A stretch of 64,000 nt of DNA, taken from positions 1-64,000 of the forward strand of contig NZ_WPIN01000029.1 in the NCBI RefSeq assembly GCF_009754945.1, written 5' to 3'. Positions 43,087 through 54,600 of the stretch are shown here, one piece after another. The stretch comes from Spirosoma arboris (GTDB taxonomy: Bacteria > Bacteroidota > Bacteroidia > Cytophagales > Spirosomataceae). The position numbers were made by a program, and so were the translations under genes. Positions within the stretch are counted from its first letter, which is position 1; every line of letters starts with the position of its first letter. The notes below the pieces were generated by a model. It ran no database searches. It was not told the DNA's origin and saw nothing but the letters and a program-made list of their open reading frames with translations.

Positions 43087-45012
43087 ATGAGAAATGTATT
43101 GATTTACAAAGTCCTTCCCTTTTTAGTCGGAGCAATTTTTCTTTTCAGCGGCTTTACAGCAGCAAGCCAATCGATGAGCCTGAGTTCGAAGCTTGGGTCA
43201 AATAAAATTACATTGTCTTTGACCAAAAATGGAGAATTGCATTACAACGTAACACGCCGGGATAAAACCATCATTGCCGATTCTCCACTTGGCCTCAACG
43301 CTGACGATCAGGATTTTACGTCTGGACTCTCTCTCGTTAACGTTTCACCCATTGCTGTAAGACGGGAGAAATACGATTTGAAGGTGGGTAATGTCAAAAC
43401 GATAGATCATGTTTTTGACACGAAGAGTATAACATTTAAAAACAGGTCGGGCGCGCTCATGATTATTGATTTGATAACCGGAAAGGAGGGCGTTGCTTTC
43501 CGTTACCGGTTCCCGGATCAGGATAAAAAAATACGGGTGATTAACACAGAGAGCACCGGATTTCATATTGAAAAAAATGCGAAAGGCTGGTTGCAACCTT
43601 ATAATAAAGCGGGAAAGGTCACTCCAGGCTATGAAGATTTTTACTTCAAAATACATCCCGGCGACACAATCAGTAATCCCCGTAACCCGTCTGTGGGGTG
43701 GTGTATGCCTGCCCTTTTTCAGGTAAATGAGGGTAAAAACTGGGTTTTACTGGCAGAGTCCGGAACAGATGGATCGTATCCAGGTTGTCATTTGCAACCC
43801 GACTCGCAGGGCGGAGTGTATAAAATTGCCTTTGCTGAACAAGACGAAAAATATACCCTTCCCTTGAGCGGCAACAATCATCCGGCATACAATCTCCCCT
43901 GGACGATGCCCTGGCGGGTGATCATCATTGGTGAACAGGCCGGAGACATTCTGCTTTCAAGCTTGATTACGGATTTGGCGCCTGCCTCTAAACTAGACGA
44001 TACGTCCTGGATCGAACCAGGAAAAGCCACTTGGTCATGGTGGTCACATCCTGAGGATCGCTCCCCCGAAACGTATAACTCATTCACTGATCTTGCGGCC
44101 TCGTTCGGGTTTGGATATACGCTGTTTGATGCGGGCTGGGAGAAAGCCAATACAGAAAAGGGGATCATTGCTAAGGCTACTGCCAGGGGTGTCAAACCTA
44201 TGGTGTGGGCCTATTCGGCTGCGTATTTCGACCCGGAAAAACGAAGAATGAAATTTAAAGAACTGGCGGCTATGGGCGTCAAAGGGGTGAAAATAGATTT
44301 TTGGTGCTCAGACCGACAGGAGGTGATGGCCTGCTTCCAGTCACTTTTTGAGGATGCCGCGAAAGAGCATTTACTGGTAAACCTTCATGGTACTACCGTT
44401 CCAAGAGGCTGGCATCGAACATGGCCAAATTTCATGACAGCCGAAGCTGTTTTAGGAACGGAACATTATTTTTATGAATCTAGATATCCGGATAAAGCCG
44501 CTGAACAGAATACCGTATTGCCATTCACCAGAAATGTAGCTGGCCCTACAGACTACACCCCGTTTGCCCTAACCATCCGAAAATATCCCCGGTTGAACAC
44601 GGCGGTTCATGAGCTTGCTACGGCTATGATCTATACGTCGGGCATTATTCATTTTGCGGATTCAAAAGAGATATTTGACTCGCTGCCTGTGTCGGTTCGA
44701 CAATTATTGAAAGACATGCCTGCTACCTGGGATAAAACGGAAAGTATTGTGGCCGAACCGGGGGAACAGCTAATACTTTCTCGTCAGAAGGACCACCTTT
44801 CTTACATTGTCGGAATCAATGGTACGAATAAAGTAGTACCTGTCAACCTAAATCTGGCCAAGTATGCAAAGGGCTTTTCTAAGTTTAGAGTCATTATGGA
44901 AGGCGAAAATCCATTGATGACGTTTAAAACGGAGACATATCCAATCTCGTCTAATTGGCAGTACGCTTTTGCTCCCAAAGGCGGCTTTATTATCCAGTTT
45001 GTTAATGAGTAA
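43087..45012 (+). CDS. GH97 family glycoside hydrolase (alpha-glucosidase/alpha-galactosidase type)
   Basis: From the ATG at 43087 (MRNVLIYKVLPFLVGAIFLF, a signal peptide) about 641 residues; an in-frame ATG at 42964 adds 41 polar residues and is rejected. GH97 architecture: N-terminal beta-sandwich, (beta/alpha)8 barrel (TWSWWSHPEDRSP, GYTLFDAGWEK, GVKIDFWCSD at about 400, TAEAVLGTEHY at about 452) and C-terminal strands. The Asp in VKIDFW is at the place of the nucleophile in retaining GH97 alpha-galactosidases; I infer this group. Stands alone, facing away from the main utilisation locus but within 2.5 kb of it. The gap 42685-43086 has nothing else clear. Confidence 0.88.
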   Translation: MRNVLIYKVLPFLVGAIFLFSGFTAASQSMSLSSKLGSNKITLSLTKNGELHYNVTRRDKTIIADSPLGLNADDQDFTSGLSLVNVSPIAVRREKYDLKVGNVKTIDHVFDTKSITFKNRSGALMIIDLITGKEGVAFRYRFPDQDKKIRVINTESTGFHIEKNAKGWLQPYNKAGKVTPGYEDFYFKIHPGDTISNPRNPSVGWCMPALFQVNEGKNWVLLAESGTDGSYPGCHLQPDSQGGVYKIAFAEQDEKYTLPLSGNNHPAYNLPWTMPWRVIIIGEQAGDILLSSLITDLAPASKLDDTSWIEPGKATWSWWSHPEDRSPETYNSFTDLAASFGFGYTLFDAGWEKANTEKGIIAKATARGVKPMVWAYSAAYFDPEKRRMKFKELAAMGVKGVKIDFWCSDRQEVMACFQSLFEDAAKEHLLVNLHGTTVPRGWHRTWPNFMTAEAVLGTEHYFYESRYPDKAAEQNTVLPFTRNVAGPTDYTPFALTIRKYPRLNTAVHELATAMIYTSGIIHFADSKEIFDSLPVSVRQLLKDMPATWDKTESIVAEPGEQLILSRQKDHLSYIVGINGTNKVVPVNLNLAKYAKGFSKFRVIMEGENPLMTFKTETYPISSNWQYAFAPKGGFIIQFVNE

Positions 45013-45134
45013 GACTGACCCTATATAATCATCTCAAAAAAACGCTCGTAGTTGAGCCAAAGGCATTCATGTAGTTGCTTCTTAAAGGAGGATTGTTTGT
45101 TGGGGTTAAGGCGAAAAAAAATTGTGGATACAGA

Positions 45135-46595
45135 TCACTGAAGCTGATCAAAATAGGTATAAACATCACTAGGATCGACAGTAATAAGAGCGATATAACC
45201 GTCAGGTCGAATCAAGACCATTCCCTCCGAGAATCCATAAGCCTTCATCAGCGCTTTGTCGTCGACGTTGATGATCTTCAGGTGGTTATTGGGTTCAACT
45301 TCAACATTGTTCAATAACAGTAATTTCCATTCGGGGCCTCTCAGTTGTTCGGATAGCCAACTCCCATCGGCTAATTGAACGTCGGGTGCCCGGTCGCCGG
45401 GCTGTATAGTACTTTGCGTAGCTAGTCCTTTTACAGTCAATGAGCTTTCCCGATAATTCAGATTGAGTTGCGTACCATCCTTGGTGGCCAATGTTTCAAA
45501 GCCTCCTTTACCTGCCGTAGCGGCCTTTATCATTACTTGCTGGCGCTCAGAAGTGGTTTTCAACAGCCAGTCAGCAATTGGTATGCGTTCTTCTGCATAG
45601 GTATCTAATAAACGGTCATTGGCTTCCCCCTGAATGACAGCGGCAAGTTTCCAGCCCAGGTTATACGCATCCTGTATACCGGTATTCATGCCCATGCCAC
45701 CAGCTATTGAATGAACATGGCAAGCGTCACCAGCAATAAAGGCATTGCCTATCCGGTATTGTTCTGCCCGACGGATATTGACACGATAGATAGACTGCCA
45801 GGTACTGTTGGTAAATGTAACGCCTTCCATCTGCGTACGCTCTTTAAAAAGCTGGTTGAAGCCTTCCAGAGTGGGCGTTGGGGTATTCCCATCGGCATCT
45901 GGCGGCATGACTGCTTGTAGCTGCCAGCTAGTGGAATCTTTAAATGGAAATAAAGCAAAGGCAAGTCCGAATTCAGGGCTTAACCAGTTATACCAGGCAT
46001 CGGGTTTGAGTCCTTCTACGTCTACGTCGCCAACCCAAAGCTGCTCGAGCGAATGCGTTTCACCCACGAAATTGATACCCAGTTTTTTACGGGTTGTGCT
46101 TTTGCCGCCATCACACGCAACCATATAGGTGCACCTAAGCTCCTCAGTCCAGTTCGGATGTTCCAGGCGACAAGTGATGCTATTATCCAATTGGGTAAAT
46201 TCGACCAATTCGGTGGACCATTCTACCGTGCCGCCTAATTCGTTGAGTTTAGCCCGCAACTCTGCTTCTACTTTGTATTGTGGCAACAGCAGAATTTTGG
46301 GATAACGGGTGTCTTCCCGTAAAAAACTAGTACGAGGTGTTTCCCCGATGAACTGATTCCCATTGAATTTGCGATATGGAAGGTCGGTATAGCCCAGTGG
46401 CATCAGGGCTTCAGCGATTCCCAGATCGTTTAATATTTCCAGGCTGCGTGGTTGCAGCGCCTTTGCCCTGGAGCCATGTGGTGGTTCGGCGGAGCGTTCA
46501 ACGATCCGGTAAGGAATCGCGCGTCGGGCCATTTCACAAGCCAATGTTAGGCCTACGGGGCCTGCACCAATAATAAGAACCGTCGTGTTGTTCAT
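45135..46595 (-). CDS. FAD-dependent aromatic monooxygenase (PheA/TfdB type)
   Basis: From the ATG at 46595 (MNNTTVLIIGAGPVGLTLA) about 486 residues; the ATG at 46619 adds eight residues. It has the FAD-binding GxGxxG, the DG motif ACDGGKSTTRKKLG and the GD motif AFIAGDACHVHSIAGGMGMN, followed by a thioredoxin-like C-terminal domain (QPGDRAPDVQLADGSWLSEQ). Such enzymes hydroxylate phenols, polyketides and antibiotics such as rifampicin. It follows a Crp-type regulator on the same strand by 69 bases from this start, which suggests regulation by it. Confidence 0.88.
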   Translation of the reverse strand: MNNTTVLIIGAGPVGLTLACEMARRAIPYRIVERSAEPPHGSRAKALQPRSLEILNDLGIAEALMPLGYTDLPYRKFNGNQFIGETPRTSFLREDTRYPKILLLPQYKVEAELRAKLNELGGTVEWSTELVEFTQLDNSITCRLEHPNWTEELRCTYMVACDGGKSTTRKKLGINFVGETHSLEQLWVGDVDVEGLKPDAWYNWLSPEFGLAFALFPFKDSTSWQLQAVMPPDADGNTPTPTLEGFNQLFKERTQMEGVTFTNSTWQSIYRVNIRRAEQYRIGNAFIAGDACHVHSIAGGMGMNTGIQDAYNLGWKLAAVIQGEANDRLLDTYAEERIPIADWLLKTTSERQQVMIKAATAGKGGFETLATKDGTQLNLNYRESSLTVKGLATQSTIQPGDRAPDVQLADGSWLSEQLRGPEWKLLLLNNVEVEPNNHLKIINVDDKALMKAYGFSEGMVLIRPDGYIALITVDPSDVYTYFDQLQ

Positions 46596-46664
46596 CGCTG
46601 TTACAGTTTGTTGAGGCAAAATTACCGGACCACAATCCCGTCGGCGATAACAATTGTTAATTAC

Positions 46665-47198
46665 TTATTTACGGTTGCGAATTCGGCTGAGCGAAACGGA
46701 TGTAATCCCCAGAAATGACGCGATATAGTGCTGGGGTATCCGGCGAATGATCTCGGGGTGTTGCGTGAGTAATTCACGATACCTTTTTTCTGGGCTGTCT
46801 TTAATACGAGACACAAACAGCTTTTGATAGTGCAATAGCCGTTTTTCGACGTGATCGTAGTAAATGGCCTTCACCTCTGGATGCGATACTCTCTGCTGTT
46901 TAAACTCATTGATAGGCATACTGTAGGCAACCGTTGATTCCAGAGTTTCCACACTATACCAACTGGGTTCATCGGAAATGATGGTTTCCATTGACGACAC
47001 AAAACTTCCTTCGAAACCGAAATTCATGGTTACTTCTTTGCCGTCGTCGGTGTTAAACCAGCATCGACAACAGCCTGTTTCGACAAAGAAAAGCTTCTTG
47101 GCAAAGGCCCCTTCTTTGACCAGCAGGCTTTTTGCCGGAAATTCTTCCCGAGTCCAGGAATCTTTAATACGGTCGATAAATTGTGCAGAATCAGGCAT
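46665..47198 (-). CDS. Crp/Fnr family transcriptional regulator
   Basis: From ATG 47198 (MPDSAQFIDRIKDSW) 177 residues: a cyclic-nucleotide-binding-like domain (LLVKEGAFAKKLFFVETGCC, GKEVTMNFGFEGSFVSS) and a C-terminal helix-turn-helix of the short type common in Bacteroidota (RELLTQHPEIIRRIPQHYIA, SFLGITSVSLSRIR). It carries no cAMP-specific Arg-Ser pair that I can see. It precedes the monooxygenase on the same strand and lies 52 bases after the hybrid sensor gene. Confidence 0.88.
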   Translation of the reverse strand: MPDSAQFIDRIKDSWTREEFPAKSLLVKEGAFAKKLFFVETGCCRCWFNTDDGKEVTMNFGFEGSFVSSMETIISDEPSWYSVETLESTVAYSMPINEFKQQRVSHPEVKAIYYDHVEKRLLHYQKLFVSRIKDSPEKRYRELLTQHPEIIRRIPQHYIASFLGITSVSLSRIRNRK

Positions 47199-47256
47199 AT
47201 ACACTTTAGTCCCAAACCCAACAAACTCTTGGCACTTATAAATTTTACTTATTTAT

Positions 47257-50200
47257 TCAGATTGATGGAAAGTCAATCAGTGTGGTTTGTTCGCCTGCGT
47301 TCTCTTTATTTCGAAACTGTTTTATATAGTCTGAAGGAGAGATGTTGTAGAGCTTCTGGAAATTTTTACTGAATTGCTTGGGGTCATCGATGCCGACCTG
47401 CATAGCCACGTCAGAAATCCGAAGTGATGTATTTGCTAAGAGGTAAGCTCCCCGTTTCATCCGTACATCCCGAATAAATTCGACAACCGTTTGGCCCGTC
47501 ATATTTTTGATTCGTCGATAGAAAACCGATTGACTCATCGCCATCTCGCGAACTAATTCCGGGACGTTGAATTCCGGATTAGTCATATTCTTTTCTACAA
47601 TACTCATGGCCTGTTCCAGGAATTGCCGGTCGGCATCTGGAATATCGATTTCCGTAGGTTCTAACAGAATCTGGCGTTTATAGTACTCTCGAAGGCGGTA
47701 TCGATTTAGAAGTAATGTTACAACTCGGGCTTGCAGGAGTTGGGAGTTGAAGGGTTTGGCTATGTAATCATCGGCCCCCATTTCCAGTCCTTCCAACTCA
47801 TGGGTTGCTGCTGTGCGAGCCGTCAGCAGAATGACCGGAATGTGCGCGGTTTTAGGGTTTTGCTTGATCTTCCGGCAAAGTTCCAGTCCGTCACTACGAG
47901 GCATCATCACATCACTTATCACGACATCCGGCTGAATTTCCAGCGCTTTGTTCCAGCCCTCCAATCCATCCACAGCCGTGTGCACGTCAAATTCACTGGT
48001 AAAAATACCTTCAACATACTGGCGCAAATCGTCATTGTCTTCCACAACCAATAGTCGGAACGTATTTTTAAGATCAGCGGGTAGCGATAAACGTTCCGGC
48101 CGGGTTTCGGCTGCGGGCAGGTAGGTTGCGTCCTTTATTATGGGGGACGTATCCGCGCCAAAATCAGTCGCTTTCAAATGAGCTTTACCAAAAGGCAGTT
48201 TGACCGTAAACGTAGTGCCATGAGCTAGCTCACTTTGTACGCTGATGTCACCCTGGTGTCGTTCGACCAACTGCGCAACCAGCGAAAGACCGATGCCAGT
48301 GCCCATAACCCGTAGCGTTTCGGTATGAGAAGCCTGGTAGTACGGGTCAAAAATTTTGTCAACCTCATCGGGCCTCATGCCAACACCCCAATCGCGCACA
48401 GTAATTTCAATGAAATTATCGGTCAGCTTACCGGCCTGAAAGATGGCAGGTCGATCTGGCTGGCCAATTACTTCAGCAGATACCTGCACTCGGCCACCCT
48501 GCGGACTGTATTTGAATGCATTGGACAATAGATTAACCAGAATAATTTCCAGCTTGGACGTATCAAAATAGAGCGGTACAGCCGTGGGCGGAATAGTTAG
48601 TTCATAGTTCAGTTGCTGTTCTTCGGCTTTCAGCTTGAACAGGATAAACAGTTCGTTCAAAAAGCTAATAATGTCTCCCTGCGTTACCCGTAACGAAATA
48701 TGCCCTGATTCAACCTTGCGGAATTCCAGTAGTTGATTGACCAGATCGAACAATTTGTGCGTCTGTCGGTGCATCAATGTCACTTTTTCCTTAAAGCCCG
48801 TCTGTTGGCCCAATGCCGTAACCAGCTCTTCCATCGGCCCCAGAATCAGAGTGAGCGGGGTACGTAATTCGTGCGATACGTTGGTAAAAAAACGCAGCTT
48901 CGTATCGGTCATTTCTTTTTCTTTTTCGACCTTAAACTGTTCCAGTTCCAGCTTATTTTTCAGGTCCTGTTGCGTCAGTTCAATTCGTCGATAGATGAAT
49001 AAGGCGGCTCCAATGGTTAGTGCATAGAGCAGGTAGGCCCACCAGGTTCGCCACCAGGGGGGAAGTACTGTGAGCGATAAGGTGGTCAGTGGCGTTGACC
49101 AGACACCATCCCCATTACTGCCTTTGACCCGAAACGTATAATCTCCGGCGGGCAAGTTGGCAAAGTTGGCGGTTCGTTGACCATCAATTGGATACACCCA
49201 GTCGTCATTATAGCCTACCAATTGATAGGCGTAGCGATTTTGCCGAGGGCTGGCGAAGTTTAAACCCACGAATTCAATGGTAAAATCATTCTCTGAGGGT
49301 TTAATACGAAGCGCCTGCGGTTCCGAAAAGGGTTTAGAAATTAACACCCGACCATTGATCGTATCTCCGCTGGTAACGGGCTGGTTCATAACGCGTAAGC
49401 CCACTATCTGCATTTGGGGCGGAACCGGATTGGATCGGATGGCAGATGGGTTGAAGGCCGTTACGCCGTTGATTCCGCCAACGTACAGCGTTCCATCAGT
49501 AGCGCGGTAAGCCGCACCTACTTTGAACGAGTTGCTTTGTAAACCATCTGAAACGGTATAATGAAGAACCTGCCGGGTAGCCGGATTAAATTGGAACAAT
49601 CCTTCCCCACCAATCCAGACTGTGCCAGCCTTATCCAATAATAGGGCTTCTACGTCTGTTTCGGGGACCTGCTGATTATAGCGCTGAATTACTTCCTGTC
49701 CACCTGCATTGGTGACAAGTCGGTTCAGGCCCCCGCCGATCGTACCAACCCAGAGATTGCCTTGTGGATCTTTCTGAACCGACCAAGTGAAATTAGACGA
49801 TAAACTGGCTTCCCGATTTGGATCATGTTTGAACTGCCTCACCAGCGAGAGTGAGGTGGGCGTAATCTGCATTTTTAGCAACCCTGCGTTCTTGGTACTC
49901 ACCCATAATAAGTCCTGCTGGTTATCGGAATAAAGACTACTCAGTTGATTGGACAGTAAGGTTTGGTTCGCTTCGGCGTATGAACGGATATAGCGGCCCT
50001 GAAGCGTAAACCGGTGTAAGCCTGTCCCAGACGTAGCAACCCAGATCGTATGAAATCGATCTTCGGTGATGCTCTCGATACGCACATTGGCCCAGGATAA
50101 ATTAGGAATGGCGGAGAGTAGGGTAGGGAGGGTGTTCGTATCATTCAGTAGAAAAAGGCCCTTATTCCGCGTACCCACCCAGACTGTACCCGCTGATGAC

Positions 50201-51525
50201 CGAAAAAGGGCGCTGACACCAATCATGTTAACATTGGCCGATGATGGGGTTCGTAAGTAATAGCGGAACGTTTTCTGCCCCAGATCATAACGAGCCAACC
50301 CGTTTAGCGAGCCAATCCACAGTCGGTTACGTTGCTCGTCCTTGGTAATCGCCAGTACATAATTATCGGCTAGTGTCGTTTGCCGACTGGCCTGTAATTG
50401 AAGATGAACAAAAGGTTTAGATTGCAGCCGGACCTGATTCAGACCACCGGCCGACGTAGCCAGCCAAAGGTTATGGAACCGATCTTCCAGCATATCATGC
50501 ACCCAGACAGAGGTAATGCTATACGAATCAGTAGCATCCGGTATAAAAATGCGGGCGTTCGTTTCCAGAACAGGCGGAGTTTTGCCCGAAGCGGGTCCCG
50601 AGCCGATTTGCCAAAGGCCGGCGTTGGTGCCGATCCAAAGGCGGTCCATCGAGTCCAGAAATAGACCTTCTACATCGGTAAAATGTTGTTTTAGTGATTG
50701 AGCCTGGAAAGTGGCAGGTTGCCTGATCATGCTGACACTTGCCCAGAAAACCTGATCAGCGGTACCGATCCATAAATCGCCGTGTGTGTCGAGATGGAGC
50801 GCGTGTATGGTTAGATTCGGGAATGACGATACTTGAGTTGCCTTCAGAATCGGCATCTCCTGATTTGATCCTTGAACCATCCACAATCCAGCATCTAACG
50901 TACCGATCCATACCTTGCCTTGCTGGTCGGTAACCAGTTTCCGGACGGGATGGATACTATGCGTTATTGGATCACGCACGCTAATCTGTTGTAAATAACG
51001 AATGCGCCCTTCCTGGTCAATAGCCAAACGAAAGAGCGACTCCTGCGTTCCTACCCAAACGTTACCCTGCCGATCGGAGGTGATAGCAAAGACACTGGTC
51101 TGAGCCAGAAGGGGAATCAGATGCCGATAGGCAGGCGGACAGGGCAATGCCCGGATAGAGATGAATTTGTCATGAGTGGCATCAAACCAGAACAAACCTG
51201 CCCGTTCGCCACCCGCCCATACGCTACTATCCGGACTGACGTGCAGAACCCGAATCCGATTGCTCGACAGGCCGCTGAGCTGGTTCATGGGAAGACCATA
51301 TTTCTTCAGCCCATAGCCATCGTAGCGGTTAATTCCCTTGTTGGTGCCAATCCAGATAAACCCCTGCTTGTCTTGAGTAACGGCCAGGGCATCACTATGA
51401 GACAGACCTTCATCCATAGTAATATGCTCGAACCGGAACCGCCCCTGCGTGTCCTGAGTCCGCCCAACCGTAGTCAATAGCCCAACTGCCCAAATACAAT
51501 ATATCGTTCTAGAAAGCCACTTCAT
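47257..51525 (-). CDS. Hybrid two-component system sensor/regulator (HTCS)
   Basis: 1,422 residues in one chain: signal peptide, periplasmic double beta-propeller of many 'Reg_prop' repeats (IWIGTNKGINRYDGYGL and about a dozen more), a Y_Y_Y domain (RYAYQLVGYNDDWV), membrane helix near residue 832, H-box FFTNVSHELRTPLTLILGP (about 880), ATPase domain (NLLSNAFKYSPQGG, GTGIGLSLVAQL), receiver domain with DVVISDVMMPRSDG (about 1,200), and an AraC helix-turn-helix at the end (about 1,310-1,415). This is the classic activator of polysaccharide utilisation loci. It is divergent from susC, 155 bases between the start codons. Its ligand should be an oligosaccharide released by the locus. Confidence 0.95.
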   Translation of the reverse strand: MKWLSRTIYCIWAVGLLTTVGRTQDTQGRFRFEHITMDEGLSHSDALAVTQDKQGFIWIGTNKGINRYDGYGLKKYGLPMNQLSGLSSNRIRVLHVSPDSSVWAGGERAGLFWFDATHDKFISIRALPCPPAYRHLIPLLAQTSVFAITSDRQGNVWVGTQESLFRLAIDQEGRIRYLQQISVRDPITHSIHPVRKLVTDQQGKVWIGTLDAGLWMVQGSNQEMPILKATQVSSFPNLTIHALHLDTHGDLWIGTADQVFWASVSMIRQPATFQAQSLKQHFTDVEGLFLDSMDRLWIGTNAGLWQIGSGPASGKTPPVLETNARIFIPDATDSYSITSVWVHDMLEDRFHNLWLATSAGGLNQVRLQSKPFVHLQLQASRQTTLADNYVLAITKDEQRNRLWIGSLNGLARYDLGQKTFRYYLRTPSSANVNMIGVSALFRSSAGTVWVGTRNKGLFLLNDTNTLPTLLSAIPNLSWANVRIESITEDRFHTIWVATSGTGLHRFTLQGRYIRSYAEANQTLLSNQLSSLYSDNQQDLLWVSTKNAGLLKMQITPTSLSLVRQFKHDPNREASLSSNFTWSVQKDPQGNLWVGTIGGGLNRLVTNAGGQEVIQRYNQQVPETDVEALLLDKAGTVWIGGEGLFQFNPATRQVLHYTVSDGLQSNSFKVGAAYRATDGTLYVGGINGVTAFNPSAIRSNPVPPQMQIVGLRVMNQPVTSGDTINGRVLISKPFSEPQALRIKPSENDFTIEFVGLNFASPRQNRYAYQLVGYNDDWVYPIDGQRTANFANLPAGDYTFRVKGSNGDGVWSTPLTTLSLTVLPPWWRTWWAYLLYALTIGAALFIYRRIELTQQDLKNKLELEQFKVEKEKEMTDTKLRFFTNVSHELRTPLTLILGPMEELVTALGQQTGFKEKVTLMHRQTHKLFDLVNQLLEFRKVESGHISLRVTQGDIISFLNELFILFKLKAEEQQLNYELTIPPTAVPLYFDTSKLEIILVNLLSNAFKYSPQGGRVQVSAEVIGQPDRPAIFQAGKLTDNFIEITVRDWGVGMRPDEVDKIFDPYYQASHTETLRVMGTGIGLSLVAQLVERHQGDISVQSELAHGTTFTVKLPFGKAHLKATDFGADTSPIIKDATYLPAAETRPERLSLPADLKNTFRLLVVEDNDDLRQYVEGIFTSEFDVHTAVDGLEGWNKALEIQPDVVISDVMMPRSDGLELCRKIKQNPKTAHIPVILLTARTAATHELEGLEMGADDYIAKPFNSQLLQARVVTLLLNRYRLREYYKRQILLEPTEIDIPDADRQFLEQAMSIVEKNMTNPEFNVPELVREMAMSQSVFYRRIKNMTGQTVVEFIRDVRMKRGAYLLANTSLRISDVAMQVGIDDPKQFSKNFQKLYNISPSDYIKQFRNKENAGEQTTLIDFPSI

Positions 51526-51604
51526 ACGATCTGACGAATTCTGCCACCTTTTTGACGAAAAAACACTCCCGTCAGCCCTGACTTACGCTCTAGTTTTGCA
51601 CTAT

Positions 51605-51620
51605 TCAAATTCTAATTTGA
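51605..51620. promoter_or_regulatory. Palindrome in the HTCS/susC divergent promoter
   Basis: TCAAATT-CT-AATTTGA is a perfect 7+2+7 inverted repeat 61 bases before the susC start, the only symmetrical element in the 155-base intergenic region. Candidate regulator site, though HTCS proteins are better known for direct repeats. Confidence 0.4.
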
Positions 51621-51680
51621 CCAATAAGCGAATCGAAAACAACTAATTCCTTTATTAATCTGACCTTAACTGACTTGTGT

Positions 51681-54600
51681 ATGAACAGGAAATGGCTACT
51701 TTGTTTAAGTTCCTTGCTTGCTTTGCAGAGTGCCCTGGCAAGACCAATCACGACTGTGACTGCCAAAAACAGTCCATCTATGCGACCAGAACCGCATGGT
51801 CTACAAACCAGTAAACAAACATCGGCAGATATTACAATTTCCGGAATGGTGACGGACGAAAAAGAAGCACCTTTACCGGGCGTTACTATTGCCGTTAAAG
51901 GTACAACCCGAGGCACCACATCTGATGCGAATGGCAAGTATACAATTAACGCACCGAGCGAAACGGCAATACTGGTTTTCTCCTTTGTTGGCTACGAAAA
52001 ACAGGAAATACTAGTCGGAAAACAGACATCACTGACTATTCAGTTAAAAGGAGAAGCGCGTGGACTCGATGAGGTAGTGGTGGTTGGATACGGTTCCCAG
52101 AAAAGAGCTACGCTAACAGGAGCCATTGCCACTATCGACAATAAAGTGTTTCAGGATCGGGGTGTTGTCGATAATCCACTATCGGCTTTGCAAGGTCAGG
52201 TACCGGGCGTTATTGTTACCCGCTCATCAACAGCCCCTGGTCGCGCCAACTGGAACTTCGCCATTCGGGGGGCGACGTCAACCAACGGTACTGAACCCTT
52301 GATCGTCATTGACGGCGTGCCCGTCAGTAGCCAGTCGGCACTCAACTCAATTAACCCAAACGACATTGAAAATATGTCGTTTTTGAAAGATGCGGCTGCT
52401 GCCATCTATGGAGCACGGGCTGCGGGTGGGGTTGTTCTGGTGACCACCAAGCGGGCACGATCGGGTAAAGTCGTCATTCAATATGATGGGTCTGTTTCTC
52501 AAAAGAGAATTGGCTTACAGCCTCATTTGATCGATGTAAAGACCTTTGGCCAGGGATTAGTGGATGCGACAACAAACGATTGGTACGGGGTTCCTCCAAC
52601 GACCAATCTATGGTATAAAATGGGGCAACAGATGCTCAATGCCCCTGCCAGTGGCTACCTTGATTTAACAACCTACAACGGACAAACAGTTGCTCCAGCC
52701 TCTAACCCACTCAACCCCGGTTTTGGGGATGTAAAAGACCTGACATTTTTTAATACCAATTGGGTAGACGTGTTATGGGGAACCGCGACCTCTACGCAAC
52801 ATAACCTGAGTGTGGCAGGCCGTACCGATAAAGCAGGTTACCGAATTTCGGCGGGTTATCTGCACGACGCTAGTTTGCTGCAATGGGGTAATAACTCAAA
52901 CAATCGCTACAACCTCCGATTTACGCACGATTATCAGTTTACCGACCGACTCAAGCTTGAATCAAACATTTCATTGGAGAAAAACGACATTATCCAGCCT
53001 ACAATGCTGGGCAATGTATTAGGTCAATATCAGCAGCCAGGCTTCCCCGTCTCGACCCTCAACGGGCAACCTTATGCCTGGGGTACGCAATATAGCCCCA
53101 ACTGGCAGGCCGAACTGGGTGGCGATCAGAAAGAATATAATACGCGGGTTTATACCAACTTCAGATTGACCTATAATCTGACTAAAAATCTCCGGCTTAT
53201 CGGCACCGCAGGGTATAACTGGTTATCGCAGGACTCAAAGATTCAACAGAAAACAATTCACTGGTATAATTATCTGGGCACGATTCAGGCGCCCGATAAC
53301 CCAACACAAGCCAACTCGTACTATCAGCGGCAACTCAACAAGGATTCCTATTACAACTTAAATGCATACCTGGAATACCAGAAGACGATCCGGCAGGATC
53401 ATGACATTGCGCTGACCGTAGGCACGAACTACGAACGCGATGAGACAAATCTTTACTGGGCCAAAACGACTAACGTCGCCAATGACAATGTGCCTTCGTT
53501 AAATCTGGCTATTGGCGATAATACCACGAAAACCGTTTCTGAATCCCAGAGTCATTACGCTATCGGGTCCTATTTTGGGCGGGCTAACTATGCCTACAAA
53601 CAGAAATACCTGCTGGAAGCACAGGCTCGTTATGATGGCTCCTCCAAGTTTGACGCGAAGAACCGCTGGCAACTTTTCTATGGATTTTCTGGCGGCTGGC
53701 GCATCGCGCAGGAAGCATTCATGCAAAACCTCACTTTTCTGAATGAGCTAAAGCTTCGCGCATCCTGGGGTAGTGTAGGCAATCAGAGCGGCATTGGCTT
53801 GTACGATTATATCCAACTGCTGAATGTTGGCGCTACAACTGGACCAACCAACAGCGGTTTCCCGATCATCGGCACTTCTCCCGTTGTTTATGTTGGCCCA
53901 ACGGCTAGCCTGGTGAGTTTGAATCGTACATGGGAGCGGGTCGAAACGTCGAACATTGGGCTGGATTACAGCGTGTTGAATCGGCGCCTATCAGGAAGTT
54001 TTGATTATTTTATCAAGCACAACCGCAACATGTTGCTGGGTCAGACCTATGCGGCTGTGATTGGGGCTGTGGCTCCAGCGGGTAATATTGGGCACTTAAA
54101 AACATGGGGTTGGGAAGCCTCTCTCCAATGGCGCGATCATATCGGCCCTGTTAACTATCGGATCGGTGGTAGCCTGACCGATAATCAAAACAAGCTGGTG
54201 AGTTATGGAGGTGCCAATATTATAAATCCAGGCTTTAATAGTGCTGTAGAAGGGTACCCTGTCGGTTCTTATTTCGGGCTGGAGTATGCAGGACGTATTC
54301 AGACTGCCGAGCAGTTGGCGGCCTATCGCCCGCTGGCAACCGGGAACAACATCAGTATGCCCCTTGGCTCCTTCAATGCCGATGGAACCGTGAAAGTACC
54401 CGGTGTTCGGTTAGGCGATAACATGTTTCGGGACCTCAATGGGGATGGAAAACTAACCACACCCGGCGATTTGAAATACCTGGGCCGGGACGATCCTCGC
54501 TACAGTTTCGCGTTGAATCTGGGGGCAGACTGGAAAGGCTTTGATATTCAGGCCATCTTTCAGGGAGTAGGCCAGCGAACGATCTTCCGGGAAGGAAACT

